Program-made: the position numbers and the translations under genes
Origin: Deltaproteobacteria bacterium
Lineage (GTDB): Bacteria > Desulfobacterota_D > UBA1144 > Nemesobacterales > JAJCZQ01
Direction: 5' to 3'
Assembly: GCA_029262335.1 (NCBI GenBank)
Contig: JAJCZQ010000031.1
Coordinates: forward strand, 41,001 to 105,000
Length of the DNA: 64,000 nt
In this document: one piece after another, positions 8,864 through 17,620 of the stretch
How positions within the stretch are numbered: position 1 is the first letter of the stretch
How the letters are laid out: each line of letters starts with the position of its first letter
The notes under the pieces: model-generated
Database searches by the model: none
Seen by the model: only the letters and a program-made list of their open reading frames with translations
Told to the model about the DNA's origin: nothing

Positions 8864-8955
8864 TGTGGGTTCCTTTTAAAAAAAATGATTTTTAAAATAT
8901 TCGATTATGATACACTATATGCTTAATTTAAGTAAAAAAAGGAGAATTATTTGTT

Positions 8956-9570
8956 ATGTTTAAATGGTTAAATATTAATATTAAGCAGTTAGCATTAATC
9001 GGTTTAATAACATTACCTTTAATGGTTTCAGCCTGTAACAATTCAGGTACGGATGCATCAAATAAGAGTAAAGGAGACAGTCCAGTGGTACTATTTTCAA
9101 CAAATCATGGTGATATAAAAGTAAAACTAAACAGGGAAAAAGCACCAATTACGGTGGAGAATTTTGTTGGATATGTAAATGATGGATTTTATGACGGGGT
9201 AATTTTCCACAGGGTAATTCCAAATTTTATGATTCAGACCGGCGGATTTACTCCTGACATGAAACAAAAAACACCTAAAGCCCCTATAAAAAATGAAGCA
9301 AACAACGGGCTTCGCAACAGCCGCGGGACTCTTTCAATGGCAAGGACATCCGAGGTAGACAGCGCTTCTTCACAGTTCTTTATTAACGTTAATGATAACA
9401 AGTTTCTTGATAACGGCGAAAGAGATTTTGGTTATGCAGTGTTTGGTGAAGTAATAGAAGGGATGGATATTGTAGATAAGATTGCAGCAGTACCGACCGG
9501 TACAGTAGGCCAGTTCAGAGATGTCCCCCAGGAAACGGTTATAATTAATTCAGCCAAAGTGGTTGAGTAA
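8956..9570 (+). CDS. Cyclophilin-type peptidyl-prolyl isomerase, lipoprotein
   Basis: A type II signal sequence ends at the lipobox VSAC with C27, so the protein is probably membrane-anchored in the periplasm. Residues about 45-204 form a cyclophilin domain with [14 protein letters not shown] (catalytic Arg) and SSQFFINV. It catalyses cis-trans isomerisation of prolyl bonds in exported proteins. Length fits the bacterial PpiA/PpiB type. Confidence 0.92.
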   Translation: MFKWLNINIKQLALIGLITLPLMVSACNNSGTDASNKSKGDSPVVLFSTNHGDIKVKLNREKAPITVENFVGYVNDGFYDGVIFHRVIPNFMIQTGGFTPDMKQKTPKAPIKNEANNGLRNSRGTLSMARTSEVDSASSQFFINVNDNKFLDNGERDFGYAVFGEVIEGMDIVDKIAAVPTGTVGQFRDVPQETVIINSAKVVE

Positions 9571-9599
9571 TTAAATACAGTTTCTACAGCTAAACTATA

Positions 9600-10637
9600 G
9601 TGAGTAAAACAACATATAAAAGTTCCGGCGTTGATATTGACGCCGGTAATAAATTTGTAAAACTTATAAAACCTCATGTGGAGTCCACCCGGAATAAATA
9701 CTCCAATACAGGCCTTGGCGGATTTTCAGGAGCATTTTCTTTGCCCGGGAATTATAAAAAACCACTCCTTATTTCTGCTACTGACGGCGTAGGCACAAAG
9801 CTTAAACTTGCAATAGATTCGGATGTCCTAAATACCGTAGGTATAGACCTTGTCGCGATGTCGGTAAATGACCTTATTACATGTGGTGCCAAACCTCTTT
9901 TTTTTCTTGATTACCTTGCAACTTCTAAACTTGTTCTCGAGAAACATGTGGATGTGGTAAAAGGAATTGTTAAAGGCTGCAGGGAAGCAGGATGCGTTTT
10001 AATCGGCGGAGAAACTGCGGAGATGCCGGGATTTTACAATAAAAATGATTTTGACCTTGCAGGGTTTGCAGTTGGAATTGTAGAAAAATCAAAATTTATA
10101 AATGGAAAAAATGTAAAATCAGGTGATGCACTAATAGGACTTGCGTCTTCCGGGCTACATTCCAATGGTTATTCACTTGCAAGAAATGTTTTATTTAATA
10201 AAGCTAAATTAAAACCCGATTCAAAACCCAGAGGATTCAGAAAGCCGTTGTTCAGGGAACTTCTTGAACCCACCAAGATCTATGTAAATAGTGTTATGGA
10301 CCTTGTTTCAAGGTTTAATATAAAAGCTATTGCCCATATCACAGGGGGAGGGCTTCTTGAGAATATTCCAAGGGTGTTGCCTGATAACTGCAAGGTAATA
10401 ATTGATTCCAAAAGCTGGAAAAGGCCGGGGATTATAAATCTAATACAGGAACTTGGTAATGTTGAAGAAGATGAAATGCACAGAACTTTTAACTGCGGTA
10501 TTGGTATGGTACTTATAACTCCTGATAACCAAAAACAGAAGGTCCTGAAAAGGCTTGAAAAACTTAATCAAAAAGCATTTATAATCGGTGAAGTAACAAA
10601 AAGTAAGAAAATATTAAATCAGGTAGAAATTATCTGA
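9600..10637 (+). CDS. purM: Phosphoribosylformylglycinamidine cyclo-ligase PurM
   Basis: Converts FGAM to AIR with ATP in purine synthesis. The 345-residue product begins with the conserved YKSSGVDIDAGNKFV segment, contains the ATP-site ATDGVGTKLKLA and the later HITGGGLLENIPRVLP. The start is GTG, 29 bases after the cyclophilin stop. No other pur genes are adjacent, so it is isolated from the pathway here. Confidence 0.96.
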   Translation: MSKTTYKSSGVDIDAGNKFVKLIKPHVESTRNKYSNTGLGGFSGAFSLPGNYKKPLLISATDGVGTKLKLAIDSDVLNTVGIDLVAMSVNDLITCGAKPLFFLDYLATSKLVLEKHVDVVKGIVKGCREAGCVLIGGETAEMPGFYNKNDFDLAGFAVGIVEKSKFINGKNVKSGDALIGLASSGLHSNGYSLARNVLFNKAKLKPDSKPRGFRKPLFRELLEPTKIYVNSVMDLVSRFNIKAIAHITGGGLLENIPRVLPDNCKVIIDSKSWKRPGIINLIQELGNVEEDEMHRTFNCGIGMVLITPDNQKQKVLKRLEKLNQKAFIIGEVTKSKKILNQVEII

Positions 10638-10644
10638 TACCCAA

Positions 10645-11607
10645 TTATCTGAGAAAATTACGATAAGTATATTCAAATGTAGCTTTAACATTTAATTTTT
10701 CCAGTCCCTGCCAGCTTTTAGGGAAGGGGTGAAAAGGCGCTGCTACTTTTATTGCCCTAAGGGCTTCACCATCAAGAGACTTAAATCCTGTTGAGCTTAC
10801 AATCTGTATTCCCTCAAGGTCACCATTGCTTTTAATGGTAAATATCAGGTTAAGGCTTCCATGTTCTCCCCTCTGGGCAGCATCTTTCGGATAGTGCCAT
10901 ACACCTTCAATTTGTCTCTTTAATCCCAGAAAGTAAGAGTAGTATTTAAACTCAGTTGTGTTCAGATCAACTGTATCTTCACTTTTGGGAACATTCCTCG
11001 CCCCTACTTTTGAAGGCTGCGTAGGGCTATAAGGAGACGGGAATTCAGCCGGGTTACTCTTAACAAGTTCTTTGCCAATCTCATTGAGGTCTTTTTCAGG
11101 TTCTTTTTTTTCTCTCAGCCATTTTTGCTGTGGAAGTTTTGCCAGTTTATGGTCTCTTAGAACTTCATTATTGGTTTTAATTTTCTTTTCAACCGGTTTC
11201 TTTTTCACCGGTTCTTTCTTTACCGGCTCTTTTTTCGGTTGTTCTTTTTTAGCTACCTTTTGCGGTTTCTTTGGAGGCGTGGGTTTCTTAGCAGGACTTG
11301 GTTTTGGAGTCGGAGGCGGCGCTATACGTGTAGTTTTATCCGGTGCAGATTCTTTTACTGCTTTGTGTGATTTTTCTGAAAGCAGTTTGGACTTTTCTGG
11401 TGGTTCGGTTTCCTTGTCTTTGTATTCCGTAATTTCAATATAGTCTTTTTCTTCTTTGGGCGGCGGCTTCTTAGACTGTAGATTTAGAAGGTCAGGGTTG
11501 ATATAGATTGCCAGGAAAAAAAGTAGATGGAGGAGAATTGCAAACAGAAATGCATATAAAATATCATTTCTTCTTTTCTTTCTCTTTTTATAATATGTTT
11601 CGGTCAC
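10645..11607 (-). CDS. TonB family energy transducer
   Basis: A charged N-terminus and one membrane helix (about 17-37) are followed by a long Lys/Pro-rich periplasmic linker (about 40-180) with short repeats such as KKEPVKKEPVKKKPV. The C-terminal domain (about 225-320; GVWHYPKDA, then SSTGFKSLDGEALRAI) is the TonB fold. TonB couples the inner-membrane proton gradient to outer-membrane transporters. ExbB/ExbD are not nearby. The start is GTG. Its upstream region carries an AT-rich dyad (11640-11657). Confidence 0.88.
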   Translation of the reverse strand: MTETYYKKRKKRRNDILYAFLFAILLHLLFFLAIYINPDLLNLQSKKPPPKEEKDYIEITEYKDKETEPPEKSKLLSEKSHKAVKESAPDKTTRIAPPPTPKPSPAKKPTPPKKPQKVAKKEQPKKEPVKKEPVKKKPVEKKIKTNNEVLRDHKLAKLPQQKWLREKKEPEKDLNEIGKELVKSNPAEFPSPYSPTQPSKVGARNVPKSEDTVDLNTTEFKYYSYFLGLKRQIEGVWHYPKDAAQRGEHGSLNLIFTIKSNGDLEGIQIVSSTGFKSLDGEALRAIKVAAPFHPFPKSWQGLEKLNVKATFEYTYRNFLR

Positions 11608-11639
11608 TGTTCTATAATATATATTAAATTTATTTGATT

Positions 11640-11657
11640 TCTATTATTTAAAATAGA
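11640..11657. promoter_or_regulatory. AT-rich dyad upstream of tonB-like gene
   Basis: TCTATT and AATAGA form a dyad around ATTTAA. It resembles the better dyads at 36639 and 45508 and lies about 35 bases upstream of the TonB-like start. Confidence 0.3.
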
Positions 11658-11707
11658 TTCAGGTTTTATAAGATTAACAATAAACTACAGATGTTTAGGT
11701 AATACAA

Positions 11708-12286
11708 TTAAAGTATCTTGTAAATTACAACTACCAAAATGATCAATATTGTAGTAATTATTGTTAATAAATTGAAATATTTATCAATAAATACTTTGAT
11801 GCTTGGGCCAAAAAAGTAAAAAAGACCACCTTCAATAAAAAACCTGGCAGACCTTCCTACTGCAGAAGCAATTACTAAATCAAATAAAGATATTTTAAAT
11901 ACCCCTGCGGCTATAGTAAAAACTTTAAAAGGGATTGGTGTAAATGCAGCAGTTAGTACAGCAAGGAATGAGTTGTTGTGATAAAGTTCACCGACGTAAT
12001 TAAATGATGATTCCTTAAAAATGTATTCAAAGAAAAAAGAATGAACTGAGCTCCAGAGGTATAGACCGATATAGTATCCCAGTACTGCTCCCAATACGGA
12101 AAATACTGAACATATTAACGCATACCAAAATGACCTTTTCGGACGGCCAAGACACATGGTCAGAAGGACCGGGTCAGGAGGTATGGGGAAAAAAGATGCT
12201 TCAATAAAAGAAATAAATGCCAGTATATAGATACTGTATTTGTGCTCAGCCCATATAAGCAGTTTGTTGTATAAATCTTTTAACAC
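11708..12286 (-). CDS. YqaA/DedA-type VTT-domain membrane protein
   Basis: A 192-residue membrane protein with a re-entrant-loop signature: FIEASFFPIPPDPVLLTMCLGRP and a second AFTPIPFKVFTIAAG segment. The family (VTT/SNARE-associated, DedA-like) includes lipid scramblase or flippase-like proteins. It starts 2 bases after the surE stop, so the two are probably co-transcribed. Confidence 0.85.
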   Translation of the reverse strand: MLKDLYNKLLIWAEHKYSIYILAFISFIEASFFPIPPDPVLLTMCLGRPKRSFWYALICSVFSVLGAVLGYYIGLYLWSSVHSFFFEYIFKESSFNYVGELYHNNSFLAVLTAAFTPIPFKVFTIAAGVFKISLFDLVIASAVGRSARFFIEGGLFYFFGPSIKVFIDKYFNLLTIITTILIILVVVIYKIL

Positions 12287-12288
12287 AG

Positions 12289-13041
12289 TCAGAAACCTTC
12301 AAAATCACTGTTCAGTTTTTTTAGATAGCCATGATCTGTAAGATCCAGTTTTATGGGCGTAACTGATACATAACCATCATTTATTGCCATTATGTCGGAG
12401 TCTTTAATATCTACAAAACCAAGTTCGTTTCCACCGATCCAGTAGTACTCTTTGCCCCTTGGGTCTATTTTTTCCACAATAGGGTCTTCGTAGAGGCGCT
12501 TGCCCTGTTTTGTTACCTTCATTCCCTTAACATTTTCAAGTTTAAGGTTAGGGACATTTAAATTCAGAAGAGTATCTTCGGGTAGTCCGTGCTCAAGAAC
12601 ATACACTGCTAAAATCTTTGAGTAATGAGCTGCTGTTTCAAATTTATAGTCCAGCCTGCCGTCAATGGATACTGCAATAGATGGAATCTTTAAAAGTGTT
12701 GCTTCTATAGCGGCACTAACAGTGCCGGAATACGTGATATCATCTCCCAGGTTAGCAGCCATATTTATACCCGAAACAACAAGATCAGGCTTTTTATCCT
12801 TTAGGAGCCCGTTTACCGCAAGGTTAATACAGTCTGTTGGTGTACCATCTATAGCATAAGTATGTGAATTAATTTTTTCTGCTCTAAGGGGTCTGTGAAG
12901 ACTAAGGGAATGACTGGCTGCGCTTTGGTCCCTGTCCGGTGCAACAATAAAAACTTCGCAAGCAAGTTCATCCAGAGTCTTTGCCAGCATCTGCAGGCCT
13001 TCTGAGTTTATGCCATCATCATTTGATATAAGTATTCTCAT
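12289..13041 (-). CDS. surE: 5'/3'-nucleotidase SurE
   Basis: Survival protein SurE, a divalent-metal nucleoside monophosphatase of the cytoplasm. It has the N-terminal ILISNDDGINSEGL with the metal-binding DD pair, SASHSLSLHRPL, and SGINMAANLGDDITYSGTVSAA. The length of 250 is standard. It lies downstream of tRNA-Pro and upstream of the YqaA-like gene. Confidence 0.95.
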   Translation of the reverse strand: MRILISNDDGINSEGLQMLAKTLDELACEVFIVAPDRDQSAASHSLSLHRPLRAEKINSHTYAIDGTPTDCINLAVNGLLKDKKPDLVVSGINMAANLGDDITYSGTVSAAIEATLLKIPSIAVSIDGRLDYKFETAAHYSKILAVYVLEHGLPEDTLLNLNVPNLKLENVKGMKVTKQGKRLYEDPIVEKIDPRGKEYYWIGGNELGFVDIKDSDIMAINDGYVSVTPIKLDLTDHGYLKKLNSDFEGF

Positions 13042-13052
13042 ATTTAATTATG

Positions 13053-13129
13053 TGGTCGGGGTGACCGGATTTGAACCGATGACCACTGGTCCCCCAGACC
13101 AGTGCGCTACCAGGCTGCGCTACACCCCG
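13053..13129 (-). tRNA. tRNA-Pro(GGG)
   Basis: The minus strand folds as a cloverleaf: acceptor CGGGGTG/CACCCCG, anticodon stem CTGGT/ACCAG with loop CTGGGGG (anticodon GGG), T arm with GGTTCAAATCC. The 3' CCA is encoded (TGG at 13053-13055 on the plus strand). Confidence 0.95.
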
Positions 13130-13185
13130 ACAGGACTGATAGGATAACAAATTTTATATAAACTGGAAAGAAATGGAAGAGGTTT

Positions 13186-13530
13186 TTAACCAAGTAAATC
13201 TTTTAAACTTTTTAGTTCTGTTAAGAGTTCTTCAATTAGATGCTGATCATCACTTTTACTGTCATCTGAAGTAAACTCTTCTTTTAACTTTTTCTTTGCC
13301 CCGGCAATAGTATAGTTTTGCTCGTAGAGCATATTTTTTATCTTTATTATGGTATAGATTGTATCACGGTCATAAAGACGCTGGGACTTTCTTCTGATGG
13401 GTTCAATTTCGCCGAACTCACTTTCCCAATAACGCAGCACGTACGGCTTTATACCGGTGTATTCACTAACTTCCCCAATTCTGAAATATATTTTATCGGG
13501 GAGCCTTATTTCAATCGCTTTTTCTTGCAT
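13186..13530 (-). CDS. MerR-family transcriptional regulator
   Basis: A 114-residue product with a MerR-type winged HTH: RIGEVSEYTGIKPYVLRYWESEFGEI, then RLYDRDTIYTIIKIKNMLYEQNYTIAGAKK as the wing and following helix. No C-terminal effector domain is present. Such short MerR-like proteins often follow ihfA, which is absent here. I prefer ATG 13530; a TTG at 13542 would abut the GAGGG site directly. Confidence 0.85.
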   Translation of the reverse strand: MQEKAIEIRLPDKIYFRIGEVSEYTGIKPYVLRYWESEFGEIEPIRRKSQRLYDRDTIYTIIKIKNMLYEQNYTIAGAKKKLKEEFTSDDSKSDDQHLIEELLTELKSLKDLLG

Positions 13531-13618
13531 AATCTGATCCAACCCTCAATTGTTACCTCTCACTCACATTATTATACTATCATTTTTCGGAATATATAAA
13601 ATAATTTTAAAATAATTG

Positions 13619-14221
13619 TTAAATTGTTGATACACCATTAAATGAAAGCCGGTGAACCGGGCAGGGGCCATACTTTATTATAGCCTCGTAGTGTGCTTTT
13701 GTTGGGTAACCCTTGTGTTTTAGAAATCCGTACTGAGGGTAAATTTCATCCATTTTTTCCATAATTCTGTCCCTTGTAACCTTGGCAATTATTGAGGCTG
13801 CAGCGATGGACTGACACTTTGTGTCACCCTTAACAATTGTTTGCTGTTTGATTTCAAGAGTTGTTGGCCTGTTTCCATCAATGTAAACAAGGTCGGGTTT
13901 TATATTTAATCCGAGGATTGAACTCTCCATAGCTTTAATGGTGGCCTGAAGAATATTAATTTCATCAATAACATCATTTTCGATAATTCCAACGGCAAAT
14001 GAAACAGATTTTTCTGAGATAATATCATAAAGTAAAGACCTCTTACGAGGCGTGAGTGCCTTGGAGTCATTTAGTCCGTCAATGGGGTTTTCTTTTGAAA
14101 GTATTACTGAAGCTGCTACAACAGGGCCTGCAAGTGGCCCCCTGCCTGCCTCATCTACTCCTGCGGGTATTAGCCCCTTATCCCAAAGCTGATTTTCATA
14201 ATCAAGAGTAAGACTGGACAA
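13619..14221 (-). CDS. rnhB: Ribonuclease HII
   Basis: Removes RNA from RNA/DNA hybrids and excises single ribonucleotides. The 200-residue product has the catalytic AGVDEAGRGPLAGPVVAA segment (Asp and Glu), VYIDGN and SIIAKVTRDRIM. It begins one base after the dapA stop within a minus-strand operon. Confidence 0.95.
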   Translation of the reverse strand: MSSLTLDYENQLWDKGLIPAGVDEAGRGPLAGPVVAASVILSKENPIDGLNDSKALTPRKRSLLYDIISEKSVSFAVGIIENDVIDEINILQATIKAMESSILGLNIKPDLVYIDGNRPTTLEIKQQTIVKGDTKCQSIAAASIIAKVTRDRIMEKMDEIYPQYGFLKHKGYPTKAHYEAIIKYGPCPVHRLSFNGVSTI

Positions 14222-14222
14222 T

Positions 14223-15107
14223 TTAGTCGGTTAATCCATAAGTTTTTAATACAGTTTTGAGTTTGTCGAGATGATTTTTCGACATTTCACAAAGTGGAAG
14301 CCTGCATCCCATCTCAATTCTGTTCATTAGGGCAAGTGCCCTCTTAACAGGGATGGGATTGGTCTCAAGGAACAGTGCCTCGTTAAGGGGCAGCAGTTTG
14401 TAATGAAGATCCCTGCATGCCGCGTAGTCACCTTCAACAAATTTATTATATAGCTCTGCAACATCATTTGGGACTATATTCGCGGTAACTGTTATAAATC
14501 CCCTTGCACCAATTGCAAGTAACGGAAAATTCAGTGCATCTTCTCCTGACAGGAGAAGAAATTCGGTGCCGCACTGGTGAAGTATTTCAGTTGCCTGTGT
14601 TATAGAGCCGCTTGCTTCTTTAATCCCAATAATATTTTTACATTTACTTTTGAGGCGGGCTACCGTTTCGGGAAGCATATTCGATCCGGTCCTTCCTGGA
14701 ACATTGTATAAGATTATAGGTATTTCAGTATTTGAAGCTACGGCTTTAAAATGCTGAAACATCCCTTCCTGCGTCGGCTTGTTGTAATAGGGGACTATTA
14801 CAAGCGCAGCATCAGCTCCTGCCTGCTCGGCATATTTGGTAAGGTTGATCGCCTCTTCCGTGCTGTTTGATCCGGTCCCTGCAATTACAGGAACACGCTT
14901 GTCAACAACTTCCAGAGTATGCTTAATAACTTCCCTGTGTTCGTCATGAGAAAGAGTAGGGGATTCACCTGTAGTGCCGCAGGGCACTATGCCGTGAGTA
15001 CCGCCTGCAATCTGAAACTCTATAAGCTTCGTTAATGCTTCGTAGTCGATTTTATTTTTTTTAAAAGGGGTAATAATTGCTACTAACGATCCGCTAATCA
15101 TTTTCAT
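14223..15107 (-). CDS. dapA: 4-hydroxy-tetrahydrodipicolinate synthase
   Basis: Condenses aspartate semialdehyde with pyruvate, the first committed step to lysine and diaminopimelate. Key residues are T45/T46 (GTTGES), Y134 in YNVPGRTG and the Schiff-base K163 in GIKEASGS. The 294-residue length is standard. It sits in one operon with asd, which makes its substrate. Confidence 0.96.
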   Translation of the reverse strand: MKMISGSLVAIITPFKKNKIDYEALTKLIEFQIAGGTHGIVPCGTTGESPTLSHDEHREVIKHTLEVVDKRVPVIAGTGSNSTEEAINLTKYAEQAGADAALVIVPYYNKPTQEGMFQHFKAVASNTEIPIILYNVPGRTGSNMLPETVARLKSKCKNIIGIKEASGSITQATEILHQCGTEFLLLSGEDALNFPLLAIGARGFITVTANIVPNDVAELYNKFVEGDYAACRDLHYKLLPLNEALFLETNPIPVKRALALMNRIEMGCRLPLCEMSKNHLDKLKTVLKTYGLTD

Positions 15108-15116
15108 TTCCTGTTT

Positions 15117-15644
15117 CTAAATTTTTGTCCCGCAATTAGAACAATATACACTATTCGATTGGATTTTGTTTCCACACTTGCTGCAAAAATTTTTTCCGGA
15201 TTTTTCGGGTTCAAGTGCTGTATTGAGCAAGTCAAAGAATTTTTTTGCTTCGTCAAATGAACCCGGAGGCATGCTCAGGACATATTTAGAGTTAACATTG
15301 TCAAGATGAATAGTCGGCTTACCGGCAATTTCCTCATATAAAAGGCTGTTTACCTGGTTTAACTGAAACTCCCTGAATATTTTGAGACTGGTGGAATCTT
15401 TTGCCAGGATTAATCTTTTGGTTGTTAGTATTGCAAACGATTTATAGAAGGAGTTGCTGTCTTTCGATAAGCCGGCCCTGTAAATTGCCCGGTCCGTTTT
15501 CATTGAGATAACTATCTCTTCATCTTCTGCAAGGCTAATTGACAAATCTTTCTTTATCTTTTCAGGAAGTGACAGAAGGTCTTTTCCGGAAGGGTCAAGA
15601 AAGTTATTCAGAAAATTTTTAAATACCGTTTGTATTCTGGCCAT
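15117..15644 (-). CDS. PH-like domain protein with C-terminal zinc ribbon
   Basis: A 175-residue protein of unknown function. The middle (about 45-150) alternates strands in the manner of short bacterial PH/GRAM-like domains (ILTTKRLILAKD). The end is a zinc ribbon, CSKCGNK then CSNCGTK. Its ATG overlaps the asd 3' end by 26 bases, and dapA begins 9 bases downstream, so it is embedded in the aspartate-pathway operon. Domain assignment is inference. Confidence 0.72.
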   Translation of the reverse strand: MARIQTVFKNFLNNFLDPSGKDLLSLPEKIKKDLSISLAEDEEIVISMKTDRAIYRAGLSKDSNSFYKSFAILTTKRLILAKDSTSLKIFREFQLNQVNSLLYEEIAGKPTIHLDNVNSKYVLSMPPGSFDEAKKFFDLLNTALEPEKSGKNFCSKCGNKIQSNSVYCSNCGTKI

Positions 15645-16656
15645 TACTTTTAATAAAAAGTTCTGCTATCTGAACTGCATTTAGTGCAGCTCCCTTACGC
15701 AGCTGGTCACCCACGACCCAGAAAGTAAGGCCGTTATCAATGGTGAAATCTTCCCTTATACGGCCAACAATACAGTCGTCTTTACCAGCAGCATCAAGTG
15801 GCATGGGATAGACTGCGTTCTTTGGGTCATCTGAAACCCTCACTCCGGGAAATTTTTCCAATGCTTCCCTGGCCTCGGATGCAGTAATTTTGTCTTCTGT
15901 CTCAATGTTGACCGAAACCGAGTGTGCCCTGAAGACAGGGACCCTTACAGTGGTTGCTGTAAGATTGATCGACTCATCACCAAGAATCTTACGTGTCTCG
16001 TTATGGAGTTTCATTTCTTCCTTTGTGTAATCATTGTCCTGAAATATATCTATCTGAGGAATTACATTAAAAGCAATCGGGTGTGGAAATGTTTCTGATT
16101 CGGATTCCTCTGAATTTGCCCAGGCCCTGGTCTGCTGCTCCAGTTCCCTAAGTCCTCCTGCACCGGCCCCGGAGACTGCCTGGAAACTTGTGGCTATAAC
16201 CCTTTTGATTTTTCCTAAATCATGAAGCGGTTTCAGTGCCATAATAGTTACAGCAGTAGTACAGTTTGGATTAGCAATAATTCCCTTTTGCTTATAGCCG
16301 TTTATAGCCTCGGGATTAATTTCCGGAATAATAAGCGGAACCTCAGGATCAAGCCTGTAGGCAGAGCTGTTGTCTATAACTACAGCGCCCGCTTTTACCG
16401 CTGAGTCAGCATACTCTTTTGTTCTTGAGGAGCCTGCGGAAAATAGTGCTATATCTATTCCTTCAAAGCAGTCGTGGTCAAGTTTCCGGATAGTCAGCTT
16501 ATTGCCCTTAAACTCAATTTCTTTGCCCGCGGACCTTTCTGATGCTAAAAGACGAAGTTCTCCTATCGGGAAATTTCTCTCATCAAGAATGTCCATCATT
16601 TCCTGGCCTACTGCACCGGTAGCACCTACTATTGCAACGTTATATCTGTCTTTCAT
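15619..16656 (-). CDS. asd: Aspartate-semialdehyde dehydrogenase
   Basis: Reduces aspartyl phosphate to the semialdehyde with NADPH, the branch point for lysine, threonine and methionine. GATGAVGQ (11-18) is the nucleotide loop, C132 in NPNCTT is the active-site cysteine and H245 in RAHSVSV the catalytic histidine. It is 345 residues, co-directional with the RpiB-like gene 12 bases upstream. Confidence 0.96.
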   Translation of the reverse strand: MKDRYNVAIVGATGAVGQEMMDILDERNFPIGELRLLASERSAGKEIEFKGNKLTIRKLDHDCFEGIDIALFSAGSSRTKEYADSAVKAGAVVIDNSSAYRLDPEVPLIIPEINPEAINGYKQKGIIANPNCTTAVTIMALKPLHDLGKIKRVIATSFQAVSGAGAGGLRELEQQTRAWANSEESESETFPHPIAFNVIPQIDIFQDNDYTKEEMKLHNETRKILGDESINLTATTVRVPVFRAHSVSVNIETEDKITASEAREALEKFPGVRVSDDPKNAVYPMPLDAAGKDDCIVGRIREDFTIDNGLTFWVVGDQLRKGAALNAVQIAELFIKSNGQNTNGI

Positions 16657-16668
16657 TGTTAAACCCGT

Positions 16669-17112
16669 TTATTTTGAATATTTTTTCTCAATTTCACTAA
16701 CTTTTAATATGTTTTCCTTTTCACTGTCTTCGGGGCCTGAACTAAACCAAGCCTCGAGAATTTCACCTGCAACGGCATTTGATGTCGCCCTTAGGCTCAT
16801 TGCCAGAATATTTGCATTGTTCCATTTTCTTGCACCGCTGGCCGTTTCTGCATCACAGCAGAGCGCGGCCCTAATGCCCGGCACCTTGTTTGCAGCTATT
16901 GATACACCGGTTCCTGTCCAGCAGCATACAATGCCCTGCTCACATTCACCTGAAGCAACTTTTTCCGCAACATTCAGTGCAACATCTGTCCATTCGGTTC
17001 CTTCACCGGCAACCGGGCCGTAAAGATCAACTTTATGGTTTCTTTTCTCAAGCTCACTAATAATGAAATCAGCAAGATGATTTTTTTTATCACTTCCAAA
17101 TACAATCTTCAT
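16669..17112 (-). CDS. RpiB/LacAB-family sugar-phosphate isomerase
   Basis: The 147-residue product begins MKIVFGSDKKNH like RpiB and has the cysteine loop CCWTGTGVSIAANKVPGIRAA. The usual HND/HNN motif reads KWNNAN, so the catalytic-base histidine position appears to be Trp. It may therefore act on a different sugar phosphate than ribose 5-phosphate. I choose ATG 17112, which gives the usual family N-terminus; GTG 17121 is an alternative. Confidence 0.82.
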   Translation of the reverse strand: MKIVFGSDKKNHLADFIISELEKRNHKVDLYGPVAGEGTEWTDVALNVAEKVASGECEQGIVCCWTGTGVSIAANKVPGIRAALCCDAETASGARKWNNANILAMSLRATSNAVAGEILEAWFSSGPEDSEKENILKVSEIEKKYSK

Positions 17113-17162
17113 TTCATCCACTATTTTAATGAGTTAATCCAAGGGATCAACCGGCATTTAGG

Positions 17163-17543
17163 TTATTTTATAAAAAATATTTTGTAGATATTGATACCGG
17201 CAAGTACGAGAACGATTCCAAGAATATTATTTAGGAATATATTTAAAAGAGCTTCTTTCATATAACCGTCTTTAAAAAGGTGAAGGCTCTCAAGCCCAAA
17301 AGTAGAAAAAGTTGTAAATGCTCCGAGAAGCCCTACGAAAAAGAACAGTCTTACATTTTTTTCGATAGAGTAATGTTCAGAAAACTGCCATGCAATCCCG
17401 ATTAAAAAACAACCAAGCAAATTGACGCCAAGCGTTCCCAAAGGGAAATTTGTTTGAAAACTTTTAGAAATCAGATTAGATAATGTATATCTTGAAAGTG
17501 CTCCGATTGCACCTCCAAAACCGATTAATATTAATTGAAGCAT
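17163..17543 (-). CDS. crcB: Fluoride exporter CrcB/FluC
   Basis: A 126-residue, four-helix membrane protein of the Fluc channel family. Seen are GGAIGALSRYTLS, GTLGVNLLGCFLIGI (conserved Asn) and GLLGAFTTFSTFGLE with the phenylalanine/threonine ladder. It works as a dual-topology dimer that exports fluoride. I see no fluoride riboswitch in the 77-base upstream gap. Confidence 0.93.
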   Translation of the reverse strand: MLQLILIGFGGAIGALSRYTLSNLISKSFQTNFPLGTLGVNLLGCFLIGIAWQFSEHYSIEKNVRLFFFVGLLGAFTTFSTFGLESLHLFKDGYMKEALLNIFLNNILGIVLVLAGINIYKIFFIK

Positions 17544-17620
17544 TTTTTATAATAACCAATTGAATTTGAAGGGAATAATATAATACAAATTATACTGAAT
17601 TAAATATCTACACATAAATT

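Noticed and set aside
11072..11443. Plus-strand Phe/Gly/Ser-rich ORF
   Set aside because: It is the antisense of the Lys/Pro-rich linker of the TonB-like protein; low-complexity codons keep it open.
16370..17023. Plus-strand ORF of 217 codons
   Set aside because: It spans antisense of asd and the RpiB-like gene, both of which have clear family motifs.
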